Shown piece by piece: positions 7,924-16,665 of a stretch of 64,000 nucleotides of DNA; within the stretch, counting starts at the first letter, position 1, and each line of letters opens with the position of its first letter. This DNA comes from JANQOH01 sp965201155 (lineage in GTDB: Bacteria; Pseudomonadota; Alphaproteobacteria; UBA7887): positions 1,612,001-1,676,000 of the forward strand of contig OZ241752.1 of the NCBI GenBank assembly GCA_965201155.1, read 5' to 3'. A model generated the notes under the pieces. It was given only the letters and a program-made list of their open reading frames with translations, did no database searches and was not told the DNA's origin. The position numbers and the translations under genes are program-made.

Positions 7924-9045
7924 CTATCTCCCTGCGGCGCGCCGGCGCGGCAGCAAGGCCCGGGCGCGGGCCAGCGCGCCGACAACGCCGCGCGGCATGA
8001 ACAGGGTGGTTCCGACAAACAGCCCGCCAAGGACGAACAGCCACAATTCCGGCAGTGCGCCGGTGAACCAGCTCTTGGCGTAATTGACGAGGAGCGCACC
8101 CAGCACCGCGCCATACAGGGTGCCGCGGCCGCCAACAGCGACCCACACGACGATTTCGATGGAATTGGCGGGCGAGAACTCGCCGGGATTGATGATCCCG
8201 ACCTGCGGCACGTAGAGCGCACCCGCAATGCCCGCGAGAATGGCGGATACCACGAACACGAACAACTTGTAGTGGGAGTCGCGGTATCCGAGAAATCTGG
8301 TGCGGCTTTCGGCATCGCGGATGGCAACCAGCATGCGCCCGAGACGTGAGGTGGTGATGAAGCGGCACAGGAGCAGGCCGCCGATCAATGCGGCGCCGGA
8401 CGCGACGAAGAGGCCGATGCGCACACCCTCGGCTTGCAGGCTCCAGTCCAGCAGGTCCTTGAAGTCGGTAAGGCCGTTATTTCCGCCGAAGCCCATATCG
8501 TTGCGGAAAAAGGCCAGCATGAGGGCAAAGGTCATGGCCTGGGTGATGATCGACAGGTAGACCCCGGTCACGCGTGAGCGAAAGGCGAGCCACCCGAACG
8601 CAAATGCCAATGCGCCGGGCACGGCCATCGCCATGAGCAACGCAAACGCGAAATTGTCAAATCCGAGCCAGTACCAGGGCAAGGCGTCCCAATCGAGAAA
8701 CACCATGAAATCCGGCAATTCGGAGTTGCCGTAAACCCCCCGCTCGCCAATCTGGCGCATCAGGTGCATGCCCATGGCATAGCCGCCAAGGGCGAAGAAC
8801 GCCCCGTGACCGAGGCTCAATATGCCGCAATAGCCCCAGATAAGATCCACGCTGAGCGCCAGCAGCGCGTAGCACAGATATTTTCCGAACAGGCTCACAC
8901 GCCATGTCGGCACGTGCAACGGCGAGTCCGGCGGCGCGAATTGATTCAGCAAGGGTATGGCAATGGTGGCCGCCGCCAGCAGCAGCACGGCGATGCGAAT
9001 GCCCGTGCCGCTGGCCGCGCGCATTCCGGTCAAGGCTCCCAACAC
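7924..9045 (-). CDS. urtC: Urea ABC transporter permease UrtC
   Basis: A 373-residue inner-membrane permease with about ten hydrophobic segments. Recognisable family motifs are GYCGILSLGHGAFFALGGYAM near residues 70-90, SIITQAMTFALMLAFFRNDM near 170, and the cytoplasmic loop GRMLVAIRDAESRTRFLGY near 240-258, which contacts the ATPases. The start is a GTG at 9045, three bases after urtB stops; an ATG seven codons in is an alternative. It forms the pore with UrtB. Confidence 0.93.
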   Translation of the reverse strand: MLGALTGMRAASGTGIRIAVLLLAAATIAIPLLNQFAPPDSPLHVPTWRVSLFGKYLCYALLALSVDLIWGYCGILSLGHGAFFALGGYAMGMHLMRQIGERGVYGNSELPDFMVFLDWDALPWYWLGFDNFAFALLMAMAVPGALAFAFGWLAFRSRVTGVYLSIITQAMTFALMLAFFRNDMGFGGNNGLTDFKDLLDWSLQAEGVRIGLFVASGAALIGGLLLCRFITTSRLGRMLVAIRDAESRTRFLGYRDSHYKLFVFVVSAILAGIAGALYVPQVGIINPGEFSPANSIEIVVWVAVGGRGTLYGAVLGALLVNYAKSWFTGALPELWLFVLGGLFVGTTLFMPRGVVGALARARALLPRRRAAGR

Positions 9046-9048
9046 GGC

Positions 9049-10692
9049 TCAGTTCTCCACGGCGCGGCCCTTGGGCGCGAACAGGCCGCGCGGCCGCCTC
9101 TGGATGAACAGGATGATGACCACGAGGATGAGAATCTTGCCGAGCACCGCGCCGGCCCAAGGCTCGAGAAACTTGTTGGCAATGCCGAGGCTCATTGCGC
9201 CGACAAGCGTACCCCACAGATTGCCGACGCCGCCGAACACCACGACCATGAACGAGTCGACAATGTAGCCGCGCCCGAGATTGGGGCTGACATTGTCGAT
9301 CTGGCTCAGCGCCACGCCGGCCATGCCGGCGATGCCGCAGCCGAGGCCGAAGGTCAGCGCGTCGACCCAGCCGGTGCGAATACCCATATCCGCAGCCATG
9401 GCGCGGTTTTGGGTGACGGCTCTCATGCGCAGGCCGAAGGATGTGCGCGCAATGAGGGTGATCAACAGCGCGAACACGGCGAGCGCAAACAGGATGATCC
9501 AGATACGGTTCCAGGTCAGGGCCACGCCGCCGGCAAGCTCTATCGCGCCCGTCATGAAGTCGGGATTGCCGACCTGCCGGTTCGTCGGGCCGAAAATGGT
9601 GCGCACCGCCTGTTGCAGGATGAGGCTCAGGCCCCACGTCGCCAGCAGCGTTTCAAGGGGGCGGCCATAGAGGAAGCGGATGATGCCGCGCTCCACTGCC
9701 ACACCGACCGCGCCGACAAAAATGAAGGCCGCGGGCAGAGCGGCCAGCAGCGACCAGTCGAACGCCGCGGGAAAGTGGTTGCGGAAGATTTCCTGCACCA
9801 CGAATGTGGTGTAGGCGCCAAGCATCACCATCTCGCCATGCGCCATATTGATGACGCCCATCACGCCGAAGGTGATGGCGAGGCCGATTGCCGCCAGCAG
9901 AAGGACGGAGCCGAGGCTGACGCCCTGAAAGAGATTGCCCAGCAATTGCCAGCGCGCAATTGCGTCGTCAATGGTATCCAGCACCGTTGCCGCGGCATCG
10001 CGCACAGCGGCGTCCGGCTCCGCCGGCGCACCGCTGCCGTCACGGGCGAGAATTCCGGCGACGAGGGCGCGTACTTCGGCATCGGCGAATTCGGACAGCA
10101 CGGCAAGTGCGGCGATGCGGGTCTCAGTGCCTTCTGCGGTCGCCAACTGCCCGCCGGCGAGAGCGCGCCGCAGGCGTTGAGCGGCGTCAGGATCGGTTTC
10201 CGCCGCCGCGGCCGCGGCGAGCGGGGCCAGCATGTCGGCGCTCGGCGTCTTGAACAGGGCATCCGCCGCGGCGATGCGCCGCACACTGTCAGGATGGCGC
10301 AGGGTGAGTCCGCCCAGTGCGGCGCGCAACACCTTGCGCAATCTGTTGTTTGCCTTGATCTTGCGTACGTCGCGGCGTCCGGCGGCGCCGATCGCATCGC
10401 CGCTATACGGGTCGGTCAGCGTGTATCCGCCGTGTGCGCGCTCCGCATAGACGATGCGGTCATCCGCCTTGACACGAAACAGGCGCCCGTCAAGCAGGGC
10501 TTGCAGTATGTCGCCGGCGCGTTCGTCGCCGCTTCGCGCCAGCGCTTCGACGGCCGCAACGCGGTCGGCGAAGCGCTTGGCGGCAAGCTGTTCGACTAGC
10601 GGAGCAAACGCGCCGTCATCCGCCGCCGCCGCGGCAGCGAGGCACACCAGCGCGGCGGCGGTGAATGAGCAGCAGAGGGCGCGGAGGAACAT
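9049..10692 (-). CDS. urtB: Urea ABC transporter permease UrtB
   Basis: A 547-residue protein. Residues 1-25 are a signal-like hydrophobic stretch, residues about 25-245 form an alpha-helical periplasmic region rich in alanine, and the C-terminal 300 residues are the permease. Permease motifs include GVINMAHGEMVMLGAYTTF near 285-305 and GRPLETLLATWGLSLILQQA near 370-390. The long N-terminal extension is normal for UrtB compared with LivH. The ATG at 10692 is preferred over a TTG two codons upstream. It lies 38 bases after urtA. Confidence 0.93.
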   Translation of the reverse strand: MFLRALCCSFTAAALVCLAAAAAADDGAFAPLVEQLAAKRFADRVAAVEALARSGDERAGDILQALLDGRLFRVKADDRIVYAERAHGGYTLTDPYSGDAIGAAGRRDVRKIKANNRLRKVLRAALGGLTLRHPDSVRRIAAADALFKTPSADMLAPLAAAAAAETDPDAAQRLRRALAGGQLATAEGTETRIAALAVLSEFADAEVRALVAGILARDGSGAPAEPDAAVRDAAATVLDTIDDAIARWQLLGNLFQGVSLGSVLLLAAIGLAITFGVMGVINMAHGEMVMLGAYTTFVVQEIFRNHFPAAFDWSLLAALPAAFIFVGAVGVAVERGIIRFLYGRPLETLLATWGLSLILQQAVRTIFGPTNRQVGNPDFMTGAIELAGGVALTWNRIWIILFALAVFALLITLIARTSFGLRMRAVTQNRAMAADMGIRTGWVDALTFGLGCGIAGMAGVALSQIDNVSPNLGRGYIVDSFMVVVFGGVGNLWGTLVGAMSLGIANKFLEPWAGAVLGKILILVVIILFIQRRPRGLFAPKGRAVEN

Positions 10693-10730
10693 GTGCAATT
10701 ATCTCGGCCGGCGGTGCTGCCGCCTGTTCC

Positions 10731-12020
10731 TCAATTCATCGCGTATTTCGGGGTTTCGCAGTTTCCGCAGACCCAGGGGAAGGTCCAGTTCGCGGTAAGT
10801 TTCGCGCTTTCGGCGATGTAGTCGCTCCAGGCATCGCCGACCACGACATCGTCAGTTTCCCAGACGATATCGAACTGGCCGTCATCCTGGATTTCGCCGA
10901 TCATCACCGGTTTCGACAGGTGATGATTGACGTTCATGGCAACGTCGTAGCCGGAAAGGGCGGTTACCATCTGCCCGTACATGGCCTGGCGAACGGCATC
11001 CACATTGGTGGAGCCGGCCTGGCGCACAGCCTGCGCCCACATGCGGAAGCCGATATAGTGCGCTTCCATCGGGTCGTTCACCACGCGCGCGTCATTACCG
11101 ACGAACTCGTGCCATTTCTCGATGAAGGCGTCGTTTTCCTCCGTATCGACCGACATGAAATAATTCCATGCGGCGAGATGGCCGACCAGCGGTTCGGTAT
11201 CGAGGCCTGAGAGTTCCTCTTCGCCGACCGAAAAGGCAATTACCGGGATGTCCTCGGCGCTGATACCCTGATTGGCGAGTTCCTTGTAGAACGGAACATT
11301 GGCGTCGCCATTGATCGTGGAGATCACCGCGGTAGGCTTGCCGACGGCGGCGAAAGCGCTGACCTCGGCGACGATGGTCTGCCAGTCGGAATGGCCGAAG
11401 GGGGTGTATTCCTCCATGATATCGGCGTCATTGACACCGTTGGCGTGCAGGAAGGCGCGCAGGATCTTGTTGGTGGTGCGCGGGTACACATAGTCGGTGC
11501 CAAGCAATACCCAGCGTTCCGCGCCGCCGCCTTCCTCGCTCATCAGATATTCCACTGCGGGCAGCGCCTGCTGGTTCGGCGCGGCGCCGGTGTAGAACAC
11601 ATTGCGGGAGCTTTCCTCGCCCTCATACTGGACAGGGTAGAAAAGCAGGCCGTTGAGCTCCTCGAACACCGGCAGGACGGATTTGCGGGACACCGACGTC
11701 CAGCAACCGAAGACCGCGGCAACCTGTTCCTTTTCGATCAGTTCTCGCGCCTTTTCGGCGAACAGCGGCCAGTCGGACGCCGGGTCGACCACCACTGCTT
11801 CCACGGGCCGGCCCAGCAGGCCGCCCTCGGCGTTGAGTTCGTCGACCAGCATCAGAACCGTATCTTTCAGCGTCGTTTCGCTGATGGCCATGGTGCCGGA
11901 CAGGGAATGAAGGACGCCGATCTTGATGGGATCGGCAGCGGCCGCCGGACCGGCGATGGCGACTGCCGTGGTGGTGAGCGCGACCCCGTACCGGCGCAGG
12001 GCGGATAGAAGCGTGTGCAT
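10731..12020 (-). CDS. urtA: Urea ABC transporter substrate-binding protein UrtA
   Basis: A 429-residue periplasmic binding protein. A signal peptide covers residues 1-29 with cleavage likely after GPAAAA. The mature part begins with KIGVLHSLSGTMAISETTLK, the UrtA/AmiC fold signature, and includes EKEQVAAVFGCWTSVSRKSV and YVYPRTTNK. It captures urea and passes it to UrtBC. It is the first gene of the run. A GGAGG ribosome-binding site lies a few bases before the ATG, and a sigma-54 type promoter stands about 45 bases upstream. Confidence 0.95.
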   Translation of the reverse strand: MHTLLSALRRYGVALTTTAVAIAGPAAAADPIKIGVLHSLSGTMAISETTLKDTVLMLVDELNAEGGLLGRPVEAVVVDPASDWPLFAEKARELIEKEQVAAVFGCWTSVSRKSVLPVFEELNGLLFYPVQYEGEESSRNVFYTGAAPNQQALPAVEYLMSEEGGGAERWVLLGTDYVYPRTTNKILRAFLHANGVNDADIMEEYTPFGHSDWQTIVAEVSAFAAVGKPTAVISTINGDANVPFYKELANQGISAEDIPVIAFSVGEEELSGLDTEPLVGHLAAWNYFMSVDTEENDAFIEKWHEFVGNDARVVNDPMEAHYIGFRMWAQAVRQAGSTNVDAVRQAMYGQMVTALSGYDVAMNVNHHLSKPVMIGEIQDDGQFDIVWETDDVVVGDAWSDYIAESAKLTANWTFPWVCGNCETPKYAMN

Positions 12021-12064
12021 CGAATATCCTCCGATAGAAACATTCAGGCGCGTGATCCATGGGA

Positions 12065-12080
12065 AGCAAATACCGTGCCA
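12065..12080 (-). promoter_or_regulatory. Sigma-54 (RpoN) type -24/-12 promoter of the urt-ure operon
   Basis: Read on the minus strand, the site is TGGCACGGTATTTGCT. This matches the RpoN consensus TGGCACG-N4-TTGCW at every fixed position with exact -24/-12 spacing. It ends 45 bases before the urtA start codon, leaving a leader of roughly 35 bases with a GGAGG ribosome-binding site. RpoN with NtrC commonly switches on urea use under nitrogen limitation, so this is the expected control. Inference: the whole run from urtA to ureG is transcribed from here. Confidence 0.75.
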
Positions 12081-12366
12081 AGTTCGGACTCACGGGGTAT
12101 CTTGATCAGACGCGCCGGATGTCTGGCCGGAAATGCACAAGATATGCTCATGAGTCCGACGATATAATCAGATCATGCCTATAATTTGACCATATGAGCG
12201 CTGTGGCGGCTGTGCACCATGCGCGTATCAGGCAGTTCGGCAATGAGCTTCCGGCAAATCGCGGAACCCGCTAACATGCCGGGATATGCAATCCTGCACG
12301 CAATTTCTGGACTGGGCGCGCGTTTTTCCCGGATGCGGAGACCCATGACCTTGCGGTGCGCGAAAA
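12081..12366. other. Intergenic region between urtA and emrA-like gene
   Basis: No gene is seen in this 286-base stretch between two divergent genes. It should carry the enhancer sites for the sigma-54 promoter and the promoter of the export pair. Two TGCAC half-sites resembling NtrC half-sites occur (near 12134 and 12212), but neither has a convincing partner, so no operator is called. Confidence 0.4.
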
Positions 12367-13563
12367 ATGGCTGATCCGGCGGCGGACGAAACAAGACAGC
12401 GTCCGGCCGAGGTGACGCCGCTGCCGCGGACCGAGACGTCGCGGCCGCCTCCCTTCAGACGGCGCCTGCGCTGGCCGCGCGCTGTGCTGCGCGCAACGCT
12501 GCGTCTGTTTTTGCTGGTGGTCGTGCCGCTCGCCGGCGCTGCAGTCGGTTTCGACCGCTGGGTTGCCGCCGGACGCTTCGTCTCTACCGACAACGCCTAT
12601 ATCCGCGCCGACTCGGTGGCCGTCGCCGCCGAAGTTCAGGGACGCGTGACCGAAGTGCTGGTCAGCAGCAATGACCGCGTGAGCTGGGGTGAAGTCCTGT
12701 TTCGCCTCGATGACCGTCCCTTCCGCATCGCGCTGGAAGAAGCGGAGATGCAGCTTTCCATGGTGCGCACCGAAATCGCCGTACTGCGCGCGCAATACCG
12801 CCGCAGGCTGCAGCAAGTGGAGCGCACGCGCACGGATGCCGCATATTATCAGCGCGAGTTCGACCGCAAGAGCGGGCTGGCCGCGCGCAATGTCATCGCC
12901 GAAGCGGCAATTGACGAAGCGCGGCATGACCTCGCCCAAGCCGAACAAGCCGCCGCCGTCGCTGAACGCGAGCTCGGCGAAGTGCTGGCGCGGCTGGGAG
13001 GCAATCCCGACACGCCCGACGAACTCTTCTACGCCTATAACAATGCGCGCGCGCGGCGCGACCGCAGGGCGCTGGACCTGGAAAACACCGTGATACGCGC
13101 CCCGGCCGACGGCATCATCGCGCGCGTCAAACCGCGTCCGGGCACCTATGTCGATATCGGCGAGCCGGTGATCAGCCTCGTCGAAACCGCCGCCATCTGG
13201 CTCGAGGCCAATCTCAAGGAAAGCCAGCTCACGCATCTCGCTGTGGGGCAGCCCGCCACCATGACGGTGGATGCGTGGCCGGGCCATGAATGGGAGTTGG
13301 AAGTCGCCAGTTTCAGCCCCGCCACGGGCGCCGAGTTCTCCTTGCTGCCGCCGCAAAACGCCACCGGCAACTGGGTGAAAGTGATACAGCGTGTGCCGGT
13401 GCGTTTTCATATCCGGGAAGAACCGGACGGCCCCACACTGCGCGTCGGCATGAGCGCCACGGTGACGATAGACACGGGCCGCGAGCACGCCGTGCCGGAA
13501 TTTCTCGCCGCGCCCGCCGCGCTCGTGCGCACCGTCGTGGAACGCTGGCTGCCGGACCAGTAA
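12367..13563 (+). CDS. emrA: HlyD/EmrA-type membrane fusion protein
   Basis: A 398-residue periplasmic adaptor. Residues about 40-65 form one membrane anchor (LRLFLLVVVPLAGAAVGF). Next come the DNAYIRADSVAVAAEVQGRV lipoyl half-motif, a long coiled coil (about 120-235) and the second lipoyl half with APADGIIARVKPRPGTYVDI. A beta-barrel region follows with TMTVDAWPGHEWELEV. It would link an EmrB-type MFS pump to an outer-membrane channel for drug export. The pump gene follows after 44 bases on the same strand; no TolC gene or local regulator is present. The symbol is by family similarity only. Confidence 0.85.
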   Translation: MADPAADETRQRPAEVTPLPRTETSRPPPFRRRLRWPRAVLRATLRLFLLVVVPLAGAAVGFDRWVAAGRFVSTDNAYIRADSVAVAAEVQGRVTEVLVSSNDRVSWGEVLFRLDDRPFRIALEEAEMQLSMVRTEIAVLRAQYRRRLQQVERTRTDAAYYQREFDRKSGLAARNVIAEAAIDEARHDLAQAEQAAAVAERELGEVLARLGGNPDTPDELFYAYNNARARRDRRALDLENTVIRAPADGIIARVKPRPGTYVDIGEPVISLVETAAIWLEANLKESQLTHLAVGQPATMTVDAWPGHEWELEVASFSPATGAEFSLLPPQNATGNWVKVIQRVPVRFHIREEPDGPTLRVGMSATVTIDTGREHAVPEFLAAPAALVRTVVERWLPDQ

Positions 13564-13607
13564 TCCGCCGTTCCGCAATTGCCATGCTCCGTTGACGTCG
13601 TGACCCC

Positions 13608-15110
13608 ATGACCGGCGCTGCCGATATTCCCGCGAGCCGCCGGCAGCATCGCTGGCTGATCACGGCCACCGTCATGACCGCCGCCATCATGCAGGCGCTG
13701 GACATGACCATCGCCAATGTCGCCCTGCCCAATATGCAGGGGTCGCTGATGACAACCCAGGACCGCATCGCCTGGGTGCTCACCTCCTATATCGTCGCTG
13801 CCGCCATCTTCATGCCGCCTACCGGCTTCCTTGCCGGGCGTTTCGGGCGCAAGCGCCTGTTCGTGTTCGCCATCACCGGCTTCACCGTGACCTCCATGCT
13901 GTGCGGCATCGCCGCCACGCTGGAAGAGATCGTGGTCTACCGGGTGCTGCAGGGGGCCTGTGGCGCGTTCCTGCTGCCGCTGTCGCAGGCGACCATGCTC
14001 GACACCTTCCCGCGGGAGCAGCACGGCTCCGCCATGGCGATATGGGGCGGCGGCATCATGATCGGCCCCATCCTCGGCCCGACGCTCGGGGGCTATCTGA
14101 CCGAAGTCTATAACTGGCGCTGGGTGTTTTTCATCAATCTGCCCTTTGGCATATTGGCGCTGCTGGGCATTCTCGCCTTTGTCCCGGAAACGGCGCGCGA
14201 CCGGGTGCGGCGCTTCGACTGGTTCGGGTTTACGCTGCTCGCGCTCGCAGTGGGCGCCTTTCAGCTCATGCTCGACCGCGGCGAGATCAAGGACTGGTTC
14301 GAAAGCACGGAAATCATCCTTGAAGCGACGATTGCTGCGGTCGCCTTCTACATGTTCATCATCCATACGGCGACCAGCTCGGCGCGCCCGTTTCTCGACC
14401 CGCACATGTTCGCCGACCGCAATTTCGTCACCACTCTGGTTCTCGTAGCCGTGTTCGGGGCGCTGTTGCTGACCGGGCTGGCGCTTCTGCCGCCCTATTT
14501 GCAGCATTTGATGGACTATCCCGTGATCACGGTGGGCGTGGTGCTGGCGCCGCGCGGCGTCGGCGCCATGGCCGCCATGCTGATGGTCAGCCAATTGAGC
14601 CGGGTGGTGGACATGCGGCTGCTCATCCTCGGCGGACTCGGTCTGATCGGCAGTTCCATGTGGCTGATGGCCGGATTCAATACCGATGTCGACGTATTCA
14701 CCCTGGTCTGGACTGGCTTGGTTCAGGGTTACGGTCTTGGCTTGTTCTATGTGCCGCTCAATGTCTGCGCCTTCGCGACGCTGGACATCAACCGCCGCAC
14801 CGAAGCGGCGGGCCTGTTCAATCTTGCGCGAAATCTGGGCAGTTCCATCGCCATCGCCATGCTGGTGGCGCTGGTAACGCGCTACACCCAGATCAACCGC
14901 GCGGAACTGGGAGCGCATATCACAAATCTGGAGGCTGGAACCCTTCCCGGCCTGTGGTCCGCAGGCGCAACCGGACACGCGGCCCTGAACGCCGAACTGG
15001 TGCGTCAGGCAGCGTCAATCGCCTATGTCAACGATTTCATGCTGATGACCATCCTCGCCTTCGCCGCCATGCCTCTCGTCCTGCTCCTCCGCCTCCCCCA
15101 GCGCACATGA
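13608..15110 (+). CDS. emrB: DHA2-family (EmrB/QacA) MFS drug exporter
   Basis: A 500-residue inner-membrane protein with fourteen predicted segments. DHA2 hallmarks are LDMTIANVALPNMQGSL in the first segment (residues about 28-45), WVLTSYIVAAAIFMP near 58-72, the GRFGRKRLF loop near 80, and GPILGPTLGGYLTEVYNWRW (antiporter motif C) near 148-167. It exports hydrophobic compounds by proton antiport. Probably co-transcribed with the adaptor gene upstream. Substrates cannot be predicted. Confidence 0.92.
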   Translation: MTGAADIPASRRQHRWLITATVMTAAIMQALDMTIANVALPNMQGSLMTTQDRIAWVLTSYIVAAAIFMPPTGFLAGRFGRKRLFVFAITGFTVTSMLCGIAATLEEIVVYRVLQGACGAFLLPLSQATMLDTFPREQHGSAMAIWGGGIMIGPILGPTLGGYLTEVYNWRWVFFINLPFGILALLGILAFVPETARDRVRRFDWFGFTLLALAVGAFQLMLDRGEIKDWFESTEIILEATIAAVAFYMFIIHTATSSARPFLDPHMFADRNFVTTLVLVAVFGALLLTGLALLPPYLQHLMDYPVITVGVVLAPRGVGAMAAMLMVSQLSRVVDMRLLILGGLGLIGSSMWLMAGFNTDVDVFTLVWTGLVQGYGLGLFYVPLNVCAFATLDINRRTEAAGLFNLARNLGSSIAIAMLVALVTRYTQINRAELGAHITNLEAGTLPGLWSAGATGHAALNAELVRQAASIAYVNDFMLMTILAFAAMPLVLLLRLPQRT

Positions 15111-15205
15111 CCTGGTCGCCTGCACCAGCCAGGCGGGCGAGCAGCAGATGCCGGAGCTCGTAAGGCATGTGCCGCAGCAGCGGACGGCATGGTAATTCTT
15201 CCGGC

Positions 15206-15778
15206 ATGAGGACAACGCTGAACATCGACGACGACATTCTCGAGGCAGCCAGGTCGATCGCGAGAGAGCAAAACCTCTCGGCGGGCGCGATGCTGTCCGA
15301 GTTGGCGCGGCGCGGATTGCGGCCGGCAGGCGCGGCGGGACGGGCGGGACGCAGGTGCGGGGGATTTCCGGTGTTTGATATCTCTCACAATGGCACTGTC
15401 CTGAGTCTCGATCGTATCAAGCGGCACGAAGACGAGCTTCGACCTTTCTACTCGATCTCACCCCGCTACCCCGCTGCAGCGCCTCCCGCGAGCAATTCCG
15501 GCTCTACCAGCACCACACGCCCATCCACCACCTGCAATGCGAGCTTGCCTGACATCAGCCGCAGCGCATCCTCTCCGAACAAATCGCGCCGCCAGCCTTC
15601 CACCGCTGGTACACCCTCGGAATCCCCGGCGGCCAACCGCTCCAGATCCGTCGTACTTGCCACCAGCCGGTGGGCCACACCTTCCTTCTCGCAACGCTGC
15701 TTGAGCAGCACCTTGAGCAATTCCACCACCGGCGCCCGCCCCCGCGGCGCCGTGCGCGGCTTCTCGACACGCGGCTGA
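15206..15778 (+). CDS. Orphan VapB-type antitoxin with lost stop codon
   Basis: Residues 1-78 (to about 15439) read as a complete VapB-class antitoxin. They comprise a ribbon-helix-helix start MRTTLNIDDDILEAARSIAR, then SELARRGLRP and a C-terminal GGFPVFDI segment that normally occludes a VapC PIN toxin. After residue 78 the frame has no stop and continues about 110 codons antisense to the end of rnd. That tail is not protein-like. No PIN toxin gene is found on either side. It is best seen as a solitary or decaying antitoxin whose original 3' end and toxin were lost, next to the rnd stop at 15466. Confidence 0.5.
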   Translation: MRTTLNIDDDILEAARSIAREQNLSAGAMLSELARRGLRPAGAAGRAGRRCGGFPVFDISHNGTVLSLDRIKRHEDELRPFYSISPRYPAAAPPASNSGSTSTTRPSTTCNASLPDISRSASSPNKSRRQPSTAGTPSESPAANRSRSVVLATSRWATPSFSQRCLSSTLSNSTTGARPRGAVRGFSTRG

Positions 15779-16641
15779 TCATCCTTCGAAACCGCCAGCC
15801 CCGCTTTCACCGCCGCGATAAGCGCGTTACCCAGCGCACCCCCCGCAAGACCTTTCGTCAAGCCGCGAATACGCTCCAGCCCCGCAGGCGTCGTCACTTC
15901 ATGCGCCGCAATTTCCAGCAGCGCCTCATCGCGCAATACGCGGCTGCGCGGCAGATCACGTTCTTGCGCAAAGCGCTCGCGTGTCGCCGCCACCTCGCGC
16001 AATACCGCCAGAAAACGGGAATTGGTCGAGCGGGTCCTGATACGCTGCCATGCCTGTTCGGGAGCCGAACGATAGGTCTCCGCGTCCGTCAGTGCTGCCA
16101 GCTCTTCCCGCAGCCACTCGCTGCGATCCTTCAACCGCGCCACCAGATAGCGGTAAATCTTCGGTAAATGAATGACATCGGCCAGCGCATAGGCAAGTTG
16201 ACGCTGTGTCAACGGCCGCTTGGACCAGTCAGTAAACCGCGAAGACTTGTCAATCTCCACCTTGGCGATCTTGCGCGCCAGCCGGTCATACGCCACCGCA
16301 TCGCCGAACCCGCACACCATCGCCGCCAATTGCGTATCGAACAACGGCGCTGGCACACACCCCGAAAGTTGAAAGAAAATTTCGATATCCTGGCGCCCTG
16401 CGTGAAGCACCTTCAACACCCGCCTGTCCGCCAGCAGCGAAAGCAGGGGCCCGAGATCCATCCCTCCCGCCAATGGATCCACCGCACGCGCAACCCCGTC
16501 CTCGCCCGCCAGCTGCACCAGACACAGATGCGGATAATACGTCTTCTCGCGCATGAACTCCGTGTCGATGCAAACCAGGCGCTGCGACGCCAGGGCAGCG
16601 CAAAACGCCGCCAGACCATCCGTGTCGGTAATGATCGTCAT
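15466..16641 (-). CDS. rnd: Ribonuclease D
   Basis: A 391-residue 3'-5' exoribonuclease acting on tRNA and other small RNA 3' ends. The DEDDy exonuclease domain covers residues about 1-175: VCIDTEFMREKTYYP near 18-32 (Exo I), VLHAGRQDIEIFF near 77-89 (Exo II) and YALADVIHLPKIY near 151-163 (Exo III with the tyrosine). An HRDC domain follows at about 210-290, and the C-terminal tail includes a region like the second HRDC domain. Length is typical for alphaproteobacteria. It is convergent with the antitoxin frame. Confidence 0.93.
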   Translation of the reverse strand: MTIITDTDGLAAFCAALASQRLVCIDTEFMREKTYYPHLCLVQLAGEDGVARAVDPLAGGMDLGPLLSLLADRRVLKVLHAGRQDIEIFFQLSGCVPAPLFDTQLAAMVCGFGDAVAYDRLARKIAKVEIDKSSRFTDWSKRPLTQRQLAYALADVIHLPKIYRYLVARLKDRSEWLREELAALTDAETYRSAPEQAWQRIRTRSTNSRFLAVLREVAATRERFAQERDLPRSRVLRDEALLEIAAHEVTTPAGLERIRGLTKGLAGGALGNALIAAVKAGLAVSKDDQPRVEKPRTAPRGRAPVVELLKVLLKQRCEKEGVAHRLVASTTDLERLAAGDSEGVPAVEGWRRDLFGEDALRLMSGKLALQVVDGRVVLVEPELLAGGAAAG

Positions 16642-16665
16642 CGACCCGTTATCGTCGCTCGCTTG

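Noticed and set aside
15111..15205. VapC toxin gene upstream of the VapB-like frame
   Set aside because: No PIN motif or credible frame in either direction between emrB and the antitoxin.
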